A DNA stretch of 64,000 bases from Diphasiastrum complanatum (lineage: Eukaryota; Streptophyta; Lycopodiopsida; Lycopodiales; Lycopodiaceae). A program made the position numbers and the translations under genes. Shown here one piece after another: positions 45,447 through 56,089 of this stretch; the first letter of the stretch is position 1; every line of letters starts with the position of its first letter. The stretch is from contig CM055112.1 in NCBI GenBank assembly GCA_029204225.1, forward strand, positions 41,942,545-42,006,544, given 5' to 3'. The notes beneath the pieces are model-generated. The model worked only from the letters and a program-made list of their open reading frames with translations. It did not search any database and had not been told where the DNA came from.

Positions 45447-46200
45447 ATGGGCTCACCACTGCACACTGATCAGAATGATCGGTTGAACCAACATGAACCA
45501 CCTTTTCACATGGTGGAGCCTGAGGAACCACACACTAAAAGGCTCACACTCTTGTTGTCAAGCCATGTTAGTTTACCACTCGGAGAACTACTGCGGATTG
45601 CACCACAAGTGAAAAGCCTTTTAGCTGAATGGGCCAAAGTGGATGAGGAGCCAGTAGTGCCTGAGCCCATATATTGTGTGGGCTATGATGAAACGTCCTC
45701 CACATCAGAGTAGCATGGGAAAGTGAGGAACACAACATCACTTTGCCAATCAAGCACAAGAGATAAAGGCAATAGCTACAGTAGACGTTGATATTCGCAA
45801 CCATGAGGCGAATGTCACAGCAGTCCCAAAGAAAGACAACAAGGAAGAACCCACCAAAATGACAAAAAAGAGCAAAAAGAAGGTGTTTGATTCCTAGAAG
45901 TCAATCAAGTTGCACTCAAATACAGCGTCATCTTCTACACAGGTGACAGAAAATAAAAAAATGACCAGTCGGGCCAAGATCAATATGCTGAAAGAGGAAT
46001 CTCGACGAGCTCCAGTTCATGAGATGCCTGATACTTTCAAGAATTATACATTGGATGACGTGGTAATCATGATGCCGCAAGCCCAATGAGAATCTGATCA
46101 AAGTCAGGCACCAGCGGAACAAGTCTTCGAGGGACCTACACAAACACGGCCGATGAATCTTGCGGAACCAGGAGAAGAAGAAAGGATAGTGCATGTGGGA
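45447..46200 (+). pseudogene. Gypsy-B protease region with the catalytic core deleted
   Basis: 45447-45713 matches the upstream part of the Gypsy-A protease segment (HEPPFHMVEPEEP, LLLSSHVSLPLGELLRIAPQ, EPIYCVGYDE). Near 45760 the sequence jumps from the point preceding AAVIDGGSG to the downstream linker (DVDIRNHEANVT-like), so the active-site Asp, flap and LLGSPW motifs are absent. Stops are frequent in the linker. Confidence 0.8.
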
Positions 46201-46219
46201 GAGCAGTTAACACCCACGC

Positions 46220-47157
46220 AGTTCAAGAGACTACGATCCTTGTTGGTGTAATATAAAGGCTGTTTTGCTTGGAGCTATAGTGATCTAAAGGGCATTCCGC
46301 CAACAGTAGTCCAACATACCATACCTTTGGTGGACGGAGCAGTCCCCAAGGTAAGTCGTTACTACCGCTGCAACCCGAATTATACAGAACTGATCAAGCA
46401 AGAGTTGCAAAAACTTAGCAGATTTCATTTACGAAATCAAGCACACAGAATGGGTATCGCCGATACTTATAGTACCCAAGAAAAATGGCAAAATGCGTAT
46501 ATGTGTGAATCTGAAGGCGCTTAATGCAGTCACCAAAAATGACCATTTTCCTTTACCATTTACGAAAAGTGTCCTCGATAGTGTAGTTGGCGATGAAGCC
46601 TACAGTTTTCTAGATGGCTTCAGCGGCTACAACCAGGTGAAAATAGCCCCCCAGGACCAGCACAACACAGCATTTGCCATGGAATGGAGAACTTATGCCT
46701 ATAAAGTGATGCCATTCGGACTTTGCAACGCCCCAAGCACTTTCCAGTGAGTCATGCAGACGGCATTCAAAGATTATTTGCAAAAATTTTTGAAAATTTT
46801 CTTGGACGATCTGTGCGTGCATGGACCAGATTCAGAACACTTATCCAATTTGGAGAAGGTGTTACAAAAATGCCACGAATACCAGATCTCCCTGATCCAG
46901 AAAAATGTCAATTCTGGGTGACACATGGCTTGATACTCGGCCATATAGTGTCAAGACACGGGATCGCCACAGATCTATCAAAGATTAGGATCATTGTTGA
47001 TCTACCACCACCGGGGATGGTCCGCGAGGTCTACATTTTCATGGGCCATGCTAACTATTATAGGATCTTCATTCTTGATTTTGCGGAGTTAGCCAGACCA
47101 ATTTACAAGCTCACAGCGGATCCACATTGGAATGAGCAAGCTCTAAAGGCTTTCTAG
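46220..47157 (+). pseudogene. Gypsy-B reverse transcriptase, frame-shifted
   Basis: Pieces in different frames: 46327-46524 (VPKVSRYYRCNPNYTELIK), 46493-46750 (MRICVNLKALNAVTKNDHFP, YSFLDGFSGYNQVKIAPQDQ, VMPFGLCNAPSTFQ then a TGA), and the active-site loop FLDDLCVHG near 46800 (usual FxDD). The connection region 46723-47157 has GHIVSRHGIATDLSKI and LARPIYKLTADPHWNEQAL. All core motifs are visible but at least three frame breaks or stops separate them. Confidence 0.88.
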
Positions 47158-47221
47158 AAGATTAAGATGCATTGGTCTCAGCACCAATCTTACGACCACC
47201 AATTGGTCCATTGAGTTTCAC

Positions 47222-47686
47222 GTGCATACGGACGCATCGAAGTATGCAGTTGGAGCAGTCTTAACCCAGCCAGGTGAACACAAAAAGGATTTTCCAATAC
47301 AATTTGCAAGCCAATACACAAATAGGATTTTCCAATACGATTTACAACTCAGTGATACCGAAATGAATTATTCAACCACAGAGTGGGAAGCACTGGCAAT
47401 GATCTATGTGGTTAAGAAGTTTCGACACTATTTGATGGCCACACATTTTGATTTTTATACGGACCATCAACCCTTGATATATCTCATTAATAAAACTTGC
47501 AACACCGGGAGAATCGCTAGATGGCTCCTGTTGTTGTTGGAATTTGATTTTCGGATAGTAGTTTGCAAGAGAAAACAACACTACATGGCAGATCATGTGT
47601 CACGAATCAAGGGAAAGGAGCTTGCAACCCAACCCAATGATGAGCTGGCAGATGTTGTCTTATTTTACGTGGATACAGTACCATAA
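47222..47686 (+). pseudogene. Gypsy-B RNase H domain
   Basis: It reads MHTDASKYAVGAVLTQPGE, YSTTEWEALAMIYVVKKFRH, FDFYTDHQPLIYL, FDFRIVVCKRKQHYMADHVS. The Asp (TDAS), Glu (TEWEAL) and Asp (YTDHQ) positions of RNase H are present. A single TAA at 47684 separates it from the integrase in the same frame; upstream a frameshift separates it from RT. Confidence 0.88.
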
Positions 47687-47713
47687 TGGGCTGCCGACAT
47701 TGTTGAATATCTA

Positions 47714-48937
47714 ATGCGGGGCCAACCAGACAAATCACTACCAAAGGCGGAACATCGGAAATTAATCTTGAAGGCTAGACCTTATCAGCTGATTGCCGGC
47801 CAGTTGTACCGAAGAGGTCCAGACGGAATTCTTTGGCGGTGTATTCTTCCTCATGAGACCACCCAGATCATTTTGCTTTCACATGAAGGCATGGGTGGAG
47901 GTCATTTTGCATCTGACATTACAGTTCGCAAGATGCTTCAATCAGGATGTTGGTGGCCAACGATTCATAAAGACACGGAGGAATACTTGAAAAAGTGCGA
48001 TGTGTGCCAAAGGGCAAGGAGACCAACGAGATCGAACTATGATCTACTGCACCCAGTCTTAGCCCAAGCACCATTCGAAAAATGGGAATTGGATTATATT
48101 GGTCCAATTCACCCTGCAGCAAGGAGTTCCCAGGCTCGATACATAATCGTAGCCACAAACTACCTCACCAAATGGGTCGAAGCCAAGGCAGTAAGAGCAG
48201 CTGATGCTAGAACCACTGCCAAGTTCCTTTATGAAAATATCATTGTGCGCTTCGGATGCCTGGTGGAACTAGTCAGTGATCGCGAAAGCCATTTCATCAA
48301 CGAGACCATCAAGGTTCTGTTGGAGGAACTCTTTGTGATCCACAAAACCAGTATGTCTTATTATCCTTGTGGTAATGGGCAAGCGAAATCATCCAATAAG
48401 ATCCTGTGTAGCGTGCTCACGAAAACAGTTGAAGCTAGCAGATCAGATCGGGAACACAAGTTGCATGCTGCACTGTGGGCATTCAAGACAACATATAAAG
48501 GGAGCACTGATCAAACACCCTTCCAATTAGTATATGGTCAGGATGCTGTGATGCCAGTAGAGTTTTTAGTTCCTTCATTAAGGATTGCCACCGCGCAATG
48601 TCTTAATAAGTCCAAATCTCTACAGCTACGCCACGAAGCTCTGCATAAACTCTGTGAAACACGCTTACTAGTTGTGCATGCACTGGCAGATGAAAAGGAA
48701 AGACGCAAAGCTTGGCATGATCGCAGATTACAAAAGAAGGATCTTCGTTCAGGAGATCTGGTCCTGATGTATAAAACCAACGCAATCAAGGGGAAGTTAA
48801 AATTCACGGGTGAAGGTCCTTATAGGATCAAGAAAATTCTTAATCATGGAGCCGTGAACTTAGAACATCTTGATGGGACGCCCTTCGACACACCCATCAA
48901 CGGTAGCCGGTTGCACAAATACTGGCCACCACAATAA
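47714..48937 (+). CDS. Gypsy-B integrase, open but with catalytic Glu changed to Lys
   Basis: 407 residues. The H2C2 zinc domain spans about 56-96 (LLSHEGMGGGHFASD, KKCDVCQ). The core has D127 (WELDYIGPI), D189 (LVSDRESHF) and, at the DD35E position, K225 in GNGQAKSSNK where Gypsy-A and other gypsy integrases have Glu. The C-terminal part has KGKLKFTGEGPYRIKKIL. The domain is otherwise complete, and the frame is shared with RNase H through one stop. Loss of the metal-binding Glu should abolish strand transfer. Confidence 0.9.
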   Translation: MRGQPDKSLPKAEHRKLILKARPYQLIAGQLYRRGPDGILWRCILPHETTQIILLSHEGMGGGHFASDITVRKMLQSGCWWPTIHKDTEEYLKKCDVCQRARRPTRSNYDLLHPVLAQAPFEKWELDYIGPIHPAARSSQARYIIVATNYLTKWVEAKAVRAADARTTAKFLYENIIVRFGCLVELVSDRESHFINETIKVLLEELFVIHKTSMSYYPCGNGQAKSSNKILCSVLTKTVEASRSDREHKLHAALWAFKTTYKGSTDQTPFQLVYGQDAVMPVEFLVPSLRIATAQCLNKSKSLQLRHEALHKLCETRLLVVHALADEKERRKAWHDRRLQKKDLRSGDLVLMYKTNAIKGKLKFTGEGPYRIKKILNHGAVNLEHLDGTPFDTPINGSRLHKYWPPQ

Positions 48938-48960
48938 GACATATCCAGATTGGGGGTGGC

Positions 48961-50037
48961 ACGTTACAAAAACCTAATCTGCTCAGCCATCACCGCTAGA
49001 TCTAAGGAGATCAAAACAAATCAAGCTAAATCCATCAAGATTCAGCCAGATCTGGCAAGATCGGGAAAATTCATCAGAATCCAAGGAGGATCTAGATCCT
49101 GATAGGGTCAAAATGGAAGCAGATCATCAGATTGACTGGGGGATCTACTACCAAGAATCCATCAGAACTTCCAGAGCACTACCAACAGTTAGATCAAGCC
49201 TAGATGAAGCTAATTACCAGTTTACAAAAGTTAAAAGTCAGAAAATCTTGAGATCCCGTCAAAAAACACTCTGAAAGAGCACTTTTTTCATGATTTTTTG
49301 AGATCCCTTGGGAGATAGCTCTTGAAAATTGGAAAGTCACCAAATCTGACCTAGATGCATCCATGAAAATCTCTGCGAGAGTTCTTGATGGAGGAATCAT
49401 CATTTTTTAGTGTATGCGAGAGTTCCCATAAGCAGAATTTTCAAAACCCTCGTAGAGCATCAAGATCAACTTACCAACTCTCGCAAGGTGCCTAAATGAA
49501 ATCAGAGCAGTGAAATTAGCTTGTCTACATGGTCTAATCTTGAAAATCCAATCACAGGAACAAGTTGTGCGAGAGATCACGTCCTGCGAGAGTTAAACCC
49601 TCACAGACAGCCTGAACCCTCACAGAACTTTTGCATGGCAAACCACCTTCTGAACTCTCGCAGACTTCCCTGAGGTCTTAGAATTTTGTGAAGAAGGTGT
49701 CTGCCAAAATTTGGGTGGAACAGAACAAGGAAAAGTGAGTTTCACCTAATATGCACTCTAAATTCAGCTAAATAAGGGCTGAATTCGAGTCATTTGTCAC
49801 CTTTGCTAGCGAAGCTCTGTCGAAATTTCCACTGAAAATATGAAGTTTTCTGTTTTCAACCAAACTTCCTACCACTGTCATCTGCTCATATTAAACACCG
49901 ATCTGCGCTCTGAACTACAGTCATTGTCATCCAACACTCATTATTCTCAGTTTTCTACTGTTCTCACATCTTTTTTTATTTTCCACCGTTTTTTCTACTT
50001 TTTCGACTTTTTTGACCACTAATCATCATTGCTAACA
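48961..50037 (+). other. Second leader-like region downstream of Gypsy-B integrase
   Basis: No coding seen. 49370-49690 repeats tgcgagagttc, aaccctcgtag, aactctcgca and ctcacagac in both orientations, like the leader at 42735-43530. This suggests the start of a second, related element or a duplicated leader, without a visible LTR or PBS. Confidence 0.55.
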
Positions 50038-51115
50038 TGGCCTCCTCATCCTCTGAAGACTCTGGCACCAAACAGGTGATCCAGCGTGACATCCTGTCTG
50101 CATCCCTAACAGACCCTGATCTTTCATTTTATCACCTCCACGAATTCTGACCATAGTCAGATTTTGAGAAAACAGCCCGTTATACTGTCAAAATCCCTTA
50201 TTTCTCATCAAAATCTTTGTTTTAGAATTCGCTGACTTCACTGAGACTAGATCTCATTAAGATCAGTCCTTCAGCAGCTCCGCAAATTCTATCTCACAGA
50301 TTTTACTCGTTTACTAATAGAACATCACATCTTTCTCTATATTCCCTATCTGCCAGTCAAACCTCTTTGTTAGGCACCGCCAAGGAGTGGCACTTGAATC
50401 TCGAAACTCCTGATCTTGCTCCTTGGACCACCCTCAAGGACACTCTCATCAAGCATTTCAAACCATCCAAACTGACTCAAAGCCCGTTCATTCAAATTAC
50501 TCATATCAAGTTGAGTCGCGAAGAGTCTGTTCGAAACTACATTGAGAGTTTTAAACATCTCAAAGTAGAATGTGTTGATGAAAATATCACTAAACGCATG
50601 GCCATAAAACTATTTTTAGTTGGATTGCCTAAAAACATCCGCCGTGAACTCAAACCAGTTGACCTTTATGATCAACTTAAAGATGTGATGACCGATGCTA
50701 TCCGTGAAGAAGACAAAGGTTCCGATGATGACTTTGACCATCGTGAAAAGAAATCTAAGAATCCGGATCATCCTAAGTCTGATAATATTGCTCAATCTTC
50801 TGAACTTCTACATCAAATGGAAACCTTGCAAAAAGCTCAACAATCACATATGGATAAACTCACTGCCGATTTCCAAACTGCCATGAAACAAATTGTTGAG
50901 AAATCATTTCCAGCAAGAGAAAATGTTTGGTGTCCAATCTACTCACAACATCACACTGCTAATGAATGCCCTCAACTACGAAATCATTTCCCAGCAGCCA
51001 CCAGACCCACCGTTTATCGAGCTTACCGCCCCTACCCGCCACAACAACCTGTGCCACGACCAGGGGTTTACCAACCACGACCACTGTTGGGGGTATTCCC
51101 AACGAAGAGTAAATA
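50038..51115 (+). pseudogene. Second gypsy gag (gag-2)
   Basis: It starts MASSSSEDSGTKQVIQRDIL, stops, and resumes as a long open frame at 50367-51116: GTAKEWHLNLETPDLAPWTT, IKHFKPSKLTQSPFIQI, ESVRNYIESFKHLKVECVDE, LFLVGLPKNIRRELK, a Lys/Asp-rich part and a degenerate Cys/His knuckle (WCPIYSQHHTANECPQL). It is homologous to Gypsy-B gag (43733-44317) but diverged, so a distinct family member. Its last codons run into the LTR piece at 51084. Confidence 0.8.
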
Positions 51116-51274
51116 AATAAAATCCTCCAATAAAATGTGTTGCGAGGGCATGTCATCCAGATTGTATAAGCCCGTGGCCTAATGAGCACGCAATTGAAGT
51201 TGTAAATAAAATAAACTTGACTTGGGCCTTGTAATTAAAATAAAACTAGAGGCCCAATGTCATTTTTAAACTTA
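51084..51274 (+). repeat. Partial LTR of the Gypsy-B family
   Basis: TGTTGGGGGTATTCCCAAC onward matches 41626-41816 closely, then the match ends. No purine tract precedes it (ccacgaccac), so it is not a normal 3' LTR junction of the upstream gag; it may be a deletion product. Confidence 0.85.
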
Positions 51275-52316
51275 CACATAGGCGGCTACTACCATGAAAG
51301 GCACTAGAAGAGTGCATTTTTTCCATAAGTAAATGGAGACTAAAACATCACCTACATATAAGTTGAAAGTAGACATAATACCCTTGTCCCCTGGTACCAA
51401 CTCTTTTGGGGTCAAGTGGGAAAGAGGCGGGTGGCTAGACGGTAAGGATGGGATCCCACTCACGGCCCGCAGGTGTGCACATTGTGCGAGTGAGTCTACT
51501 GGACCAGAATGTTGCTGCTTTCCGCTGCCGACAAGCTATATATTAGCCCAAAAAAGAAAATAGAATCAAACATCTTAAAATGTACTACATCAAGATACAC
51601 ATATAAGGAAGGTGGTTTGATTTCATTTGTTAGCTTTAGCATAAAATATGAAATGTAAGAATTTAGTATTTCAAGGATTCCATAGGCAACAAACACGGGC
51701 AGAGCTTTTTCTTGCAATCCAAGAGATGTGCACGTGAAAGAACATCTAAGAGACAAAAATCATTCATGCTGATCAGTTCAACAAAATATGTTCCAATTTG
51801 AGGTTTCTGGATGCTGATAATGATAACAGATGATTTTAAATTTCCCTGTTTGCATAAGTTGGGGAATGGGCTCATTCGCATGAGCAGTACGATGTAAGAT
51901 GAAATAACAACTCACAAAAACTCATTCTTGTGCAACGCAGGCTATCAGCAATATTATCGACCTCGAAATTCATTCCAGAGATTCTTTCACATTGGATAGA
52001 AAACCAATCCTATGATCTTTCTCAGCTGCAACTACATCTTCCTACTATGAATTGAGACAGTACGTTTTCAGAGTACAGAATATCAATCTATGATCGACGT
52101 TTTAACTTGGGATAGTCTTTACTTGTGCTTTTGCGTGTGCTAAACTGACGAAGCTCGTAAACTACTAACTCAAAATAAAAATTTCAACCAGCACGGAGGT
52201 AGCAGAACTTAATCTGAAAAGGAAAAAAGTTTTCCATGCCGCTCGTTTGTCAAGGTTGCTGCTCCTGTTGCTATCACATTAAGTCGAGATAATGTCTAAC
52301 TTACAGGTTGATCGCA
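51275..52316. other. No gene seen
   Basis: Ordinary sequence up to the zinc-finger gene; its last ~200 bp would be the 3' UTR of that minus-strand gene. No poly(A) signal is assigned. Confidence 0.35.
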
Positions 52317-53441
52317 TCAAGCAATAGATATGGTGTCTTCCTCTGATTGATGATCTTTGCATTCAGGATGCCCTTTCTTATGAGCAACAAGGTTGCATCT
52401 GAACGCAAACTTTAGACCGCACTTGCATTTTATAGTTTCTCCACAGAGCTTTTCATGATCTCTAAGATCCACTTCAATGTAAAACTTCTTTCCACATTTC
52501 TGGCAAGCGTACCTCTTTTCTCCTTCTAAATGCTTGCGACCAAAATGGCGCCGTAGCTCATATAGTCCCACAAACGTCTGCTTACAAACAGGACATCTGG
52601 AAGGAATTTTCTTGTTATGGCCTGCCTTCAAGGACGATGTAGCGCTTGATAACGAATGAGCTCCTAGGCGCGATGCAGCTTCTTCAGCCTTGTGTGTTTT
52701 CAAATGCATTTTCATGGTTTGCTGGTTTTTGAATGTCTTGTTGCAATTTTCCTGTATACATCTAACAGGTCTGCGATTCTGTATTAGATCCACTGGCACC
52801 ACTGCTATCTCTTCATCTTTATATTTATCAATTTTGTGAGAATCTTGTCTAGTTGTATGTAGCTGTGGGGAATCAACCTGCTGCATTTGAAATGCATCTA
52901 ACTCGCTGACTTCGCAATCAGGAAATGTACAAGTTTGTATGTAAGATGCATCATTCTCAGAACAAGCAAGCACCAGCTCTTGTGGCCCAATGCAGGATGA
53001 CGGAACGGGTGGAGATATGATGGACTTCAATGTCGTAACCAAATTCGGATGCATAGTTGGAGTGCTCATTCTGGGATGCATCAAGCTTAATACTCCTGAT
53101 AATTCTTGCTGGGGAGCATATGGCGTAACAAGGTCCAACGCATCGAAAAGTGGAGGCTGTACAGTCAAAGCCGAATAAGCGGCATCATCATCACTCACAA
53201 AAACCTCACTTTCTATTCCTGCTGCAAAAGATGGAAGCAAGCAAGTCTGCTGACTCTCGGCAAGAAGTTGGGGAGCCGTCGGCAAAGGAACTACAGACTC
53301 AACGCAAGATGTCATAGCTTGATGTACCAAAAAATCCACGTCCGTTTGGCAGAAATGCTGAAGCCCAGGATGTATTGGTGCTTGCAAAAGCAGCTGCTCT
53401 GAGCTCCACAACACCGACATAATACATGTAACTCGATGCAC
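52317..53441 (-). CDS. C2H2/C2HC zinc-finger protein, likely plant transcription factor
   Basis: 374 residues, intronless and uninterrupted. The N-terminal 220 residues are Ser/Thr/Pro-rich and acidic in places, with no domain. Four zinc fingers follow. Finger 1 is C228-C233-H246-H250. Finger 2 is C283-C286-H299-H304. Finger 3 is C313-C316-H329-C333 (YACQKCGKKFYIEVDLRDHE). Finger 4 is C339-C341-H354-H358 with C361 beside it (KCKCGLKFAFRCNLVAHKKG). Two normal fingers, then a C2HC finger, then a short CxC finger, is the layout of plant STOP1, WIP and IDD proteins, so nuclear DNA binding is likely; the exact subfamily is not clear. The first Met (53441) is used; Met-8 is an alternative. The neighbours are non-coding or transposon DNA. 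It is the most convincing host gene in the window. Confidence 0.8.
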   Translation of the reverse strand: MHRVTCIMSVLWSSEQLLLQAPIHPGLQHFCQTDVDFLVHQAMTSCVESVVPLPTAPQLLAESQQTCLLPSFAAGIESEVFVSDDDAAYSALTVQPPLFDALDLVTPYAPQQELSGVLSLMHPRMSTPTMHPNLVTTLKSIISPPVPSSCIGPQELVLACSENDASYIQTCTFPDCEVSELDAFQMQQVDSPQLHTTRQDSHKIDKYKDEEIAVVPVDLIQNRRPVRCIQENCNKTFKNQQTMKMHLKTHKAEEAASRLGAHSLSSATSSLKAGHNKKIPSRCPVCKQTFVGLYELRRHFGRKHLEGEKRYACQKCGKKFYIEVDLRDHEKLCGETIKCKCGLKFAFRCNLVAHKKGHPECKDHQSEEDTISIA

Positions 53442-54146
53442 GCTCCTTGTCTAACTCTTATCATCCCTCGCTACGCTCTTACTTATCTCACATCTTCTTA
53501 TACGTTCCTTCTTGCCCTCCAGCTCACAACCCACTTTCCACATCATCTGGCTCTCAAATCCAGTGATCCATTCCAATCGAATATAGCACTGGGCATCCAT
53601 TTGATCAGCCTACACTGACGTTCAACTTCCCTCTTGCTAGTCTACAAATTGATGTACACCATTTCTATATCCTCAATCCCAATGCCATGCAAGAGCAACG
53701 GAGTAGGTGTGTCTGTAAATAGCCTAGTTGATCCAAAAAAGATGGTGCAACTAGCGTTAAATCAGAAAATTGAATGGTGCTGTTCGTGATGAGCAAAACT
53801 TTCGCATCCAACCTTAAATTCAATGGAGCATAAACGGTACACGCATATATAAATATAGGCAAACACAAATGGTCTTCCTGGATCCTGATTCCTCAAACCG
53901 CAAAAGTTGTGGATATGTCGAATTATCTTGTCAGGCCTGACAATCACTATAGAGTGATCCTTCATGGGCTAAGTAGCAGCAGGTGGGCGGTTACTCTGGA
54001 ATCTGTGACACTGAGTCTGGAGCTCTGCACCCTACTTACTACTACTACTGGACATGGGTACGTGCAGTGTTGAGACTTGACTTATTCTTGCATAGATTTT
54101 CTGGTGACCTTTGCAATGCTAAATCTGCCAGTGGGATTTTAACAGG
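53442..54146. other. Upstream region of the zinc-finger gene, nothing specific seen
   Basis: It would contain the promoter on the minus strand. No clear TATA box was assigned and no coding was supported. Confidence 0.3.
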
Positions 54147-54290
54147 GGCTCATTTTAGCTTCTTATTGGGTGTTATGCTAGGCATTAACTTTGGCCTTCC
54201 ATTGCAAGTGAAATAATAGGCTTATTTTAGCTTTTTATTGGGTGTTATGCTAGGCATTAGCTTTGGCCTTCCCTTGCAAGGGAAATAATA
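54147..54290. repeat. 72-bp tandem duplication
   Basis: Units 54147-54218 and 54219-54290 share ggct(c/t)attttagctt, attgggtgttatgctaggca and ggccttcc(a/c)ttgcaag with few differences. Non-coding. Confidence 0.85.
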
Positions 54291-54951
54291 TGTGTTGACA
54301 TTGGTCAATGGAGTTTGGAAGAAAGTTGACGTTAAATAAAAGAATAAAAAGTGGAGGCATTCTCAACTTTTGAGAATTGGACCTTGGATGACTACTCAAT
54401 TTCCTAACTCGTAAGTGATTGCTTGAAATACTTGTGCATGTAGTTATTGGAAGTGAATGCCCCTAACTACTTCTGCATGTAAGTATTGGTATAATCTAAG
54501 AGTGTGGGTAAGATAGTGTGTAAGTGAGGTAGCATCGATCGCTAGTGGCTCTTCATGCAAGAATCATGTGGGACTAGAACACTACTTTTGCACAAGTGTA
54601 GTAATAATTAATTTTATAGATGCAAAGTACGCGTTCATGTAGCACGTAGTATGAGTTTTCATGCAAAGCAATAAAGCACATCAATCTGCATGGGCAGCCA
54701 CAATATCTTTGTTTAGCCACAATGGAATCATAATACATGCCTAGCTTCAGTAAGTGAGCAATTCATTATTATCGGACCATTTTAAAGGAAAAAAATTATT
54801 GGCTACAAGAAGCAGTAACGATTTTATCTTTGCTTTTCGGTTTGTTATAGATTCACCAATCTGTCTATCGACAACAATATTATTGATTCTATGAGTTAAA
54901 AAGACAATAATTAACTAGTTATTTTGTGGTTACTTGTCGATTCTTTTACAG

Positions 54952-54952
<1 letters not shown>
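54291..54952. other. No gene seen
   Basis: AT-rich DNA before the CT tract. Confidence 0.35.

Positions 54953-55033
<81 letters not shown>
54953..55033. repeat. (CT)n microsatellite
   Basis: About 40 CT units. Confidence 0.97.
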
Positions 55034-55037
<4 letters not shown>

Positions 55038-55099
55038 CTACATGGTGGGTGAATGCTTCTCGAGCCCCTAATTACTGCTTATGTCCAGTTTTCTTGTAC

Positions 55100-55380
55100 T
55101 TTGAGGTTTAATAAATACACAGTGTGTGTGGAGCAATTGGTTCTTGTCTTGTCTTGGAAGCACTTGGTTCTAATGTGCTTGTGTGATTGAATCGATCAAC
55201 ATTACTTTTGTTAACTAGGTATCAAAGCAGGGTGATCGCAATCACTAGACAAGAACAAGAGATAGATTCATGAAGAATTTAGAGGAGAATATGTGTCGGG
55301 TTAAGCAAGCTTTGGATAAGGCTAGAAAAAAAATTGTCATTTGGAAGCTGTGGTGCATCAAATCGGACAATTGCAGATTC
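55100..55380 (+). repeat. Possible LTR end, degenerate PBS and leader
   Basis: aggtatcaaagca at 55217-55229 resembles the initiator-Met PBS (TGGTATCAGAGC) with changes. It follows LTR-like T-rich sequence and precedes an ATG frame (MKNLEENMCRVKQALDKARK). The type of element is uncertain. Confidence 0.35.
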
Positions 55381-55540
55381 GATAGATAAAGAATCTAGTT
55401 TTTTTATACATGAATTCTCAAAAAATAGTTGTTGGTCAGTGACATAGGATCAATTAATTTTGGACTTTCACAAAATCCATTTTCAAAAATGGACTTGAAA
55501 ATTTTTTTTATTTGTAAAATGTATTATATATATGTAAAGT

Positions 55541-55685
55541 GTGGGAGGCCTCCACCCACTGTGGCGGGCTCCCATAATTATTATTTTTTTTAATGGAGGC
55601 CCCACCCGCCATGGCGGGTGGGGCCTCCATAAAAAAAATAATAATTTTTTTTTTTTTATGGAGACGGCGGGTGGAGGCCTCCCAT
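55541..55685. repeat. Nested perfect palindrome
   Basis: 55593-55630 is a 38-bp perfect palindrome centred on GCCATGGC. It is flanked by A/T runs that also pair. Further out, 55543-55557 (gggaggcctccaccc) and 55669-55683 (gggtggaggcctccc) are exact reverse complements. The whole can fold as a long cruciform. Confidence 0.85.
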
Positions 55686-55943
55686 TTTTTTTTTTTGCTC
55701 ATATGGTGATGCAGCCCAAAGGCTAACATGCCCAAACCTGAACTTACAACTTAAAAATAAGAGAGAAGTTACTAGAGGTTCAAGGGAATGTCAAAAGTAA
55801 AAGTGCCAACAAACCCTTGGCCAATGAATCTCTAGCAAGAGGATTTAACCATATTCTTTTATGGTGAAGAAAAACCTAATGAGTTTGGCCTGTAGATTTG
55901 AGTAATCTAACAATTGCCACATCAAGTATCGATGACTGTTGCA

Positions 55944-55964
55944 GTGTGTGTGTGTGTGTGTGTT
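55944..55964. repeat. (TG)n microsatellite
   Basis: About ten TG units. Confidence 0.9.
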
Positions 55965-56089
55965 GTGCATCTTGTTCTTCGAAGGATTGAGAGCTATAAA
56001 AAAGCTTCAAGTTGATTATATATTGGCTAGACTCCCAATCCCTCCCCTTCCATTTATTTACAAGTGCTGCCAATTTTCATATTATATTT

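Larger units (their letters stand above)
41626..48960 (+). mobile_element. Gypsy-B, Athila/Tat-like Ty3/gypsy element
   Basis: 5' LTR 41626-42418, tRNA-Asp PBS 42420-42437, a leader of about 1.1 kb, gag from 43536, a region that has lost the protease core, RT, RNase H and integrase ending at 48937, then a purine-rich agattgggggtgg. Domain order RT-RH-IN is gypsy type. The clear 3' LTR is not directly after this; a 191-bp copy of the LTR start lies at 51084. Many stops, so not autonomous. Confidence 0.9.
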
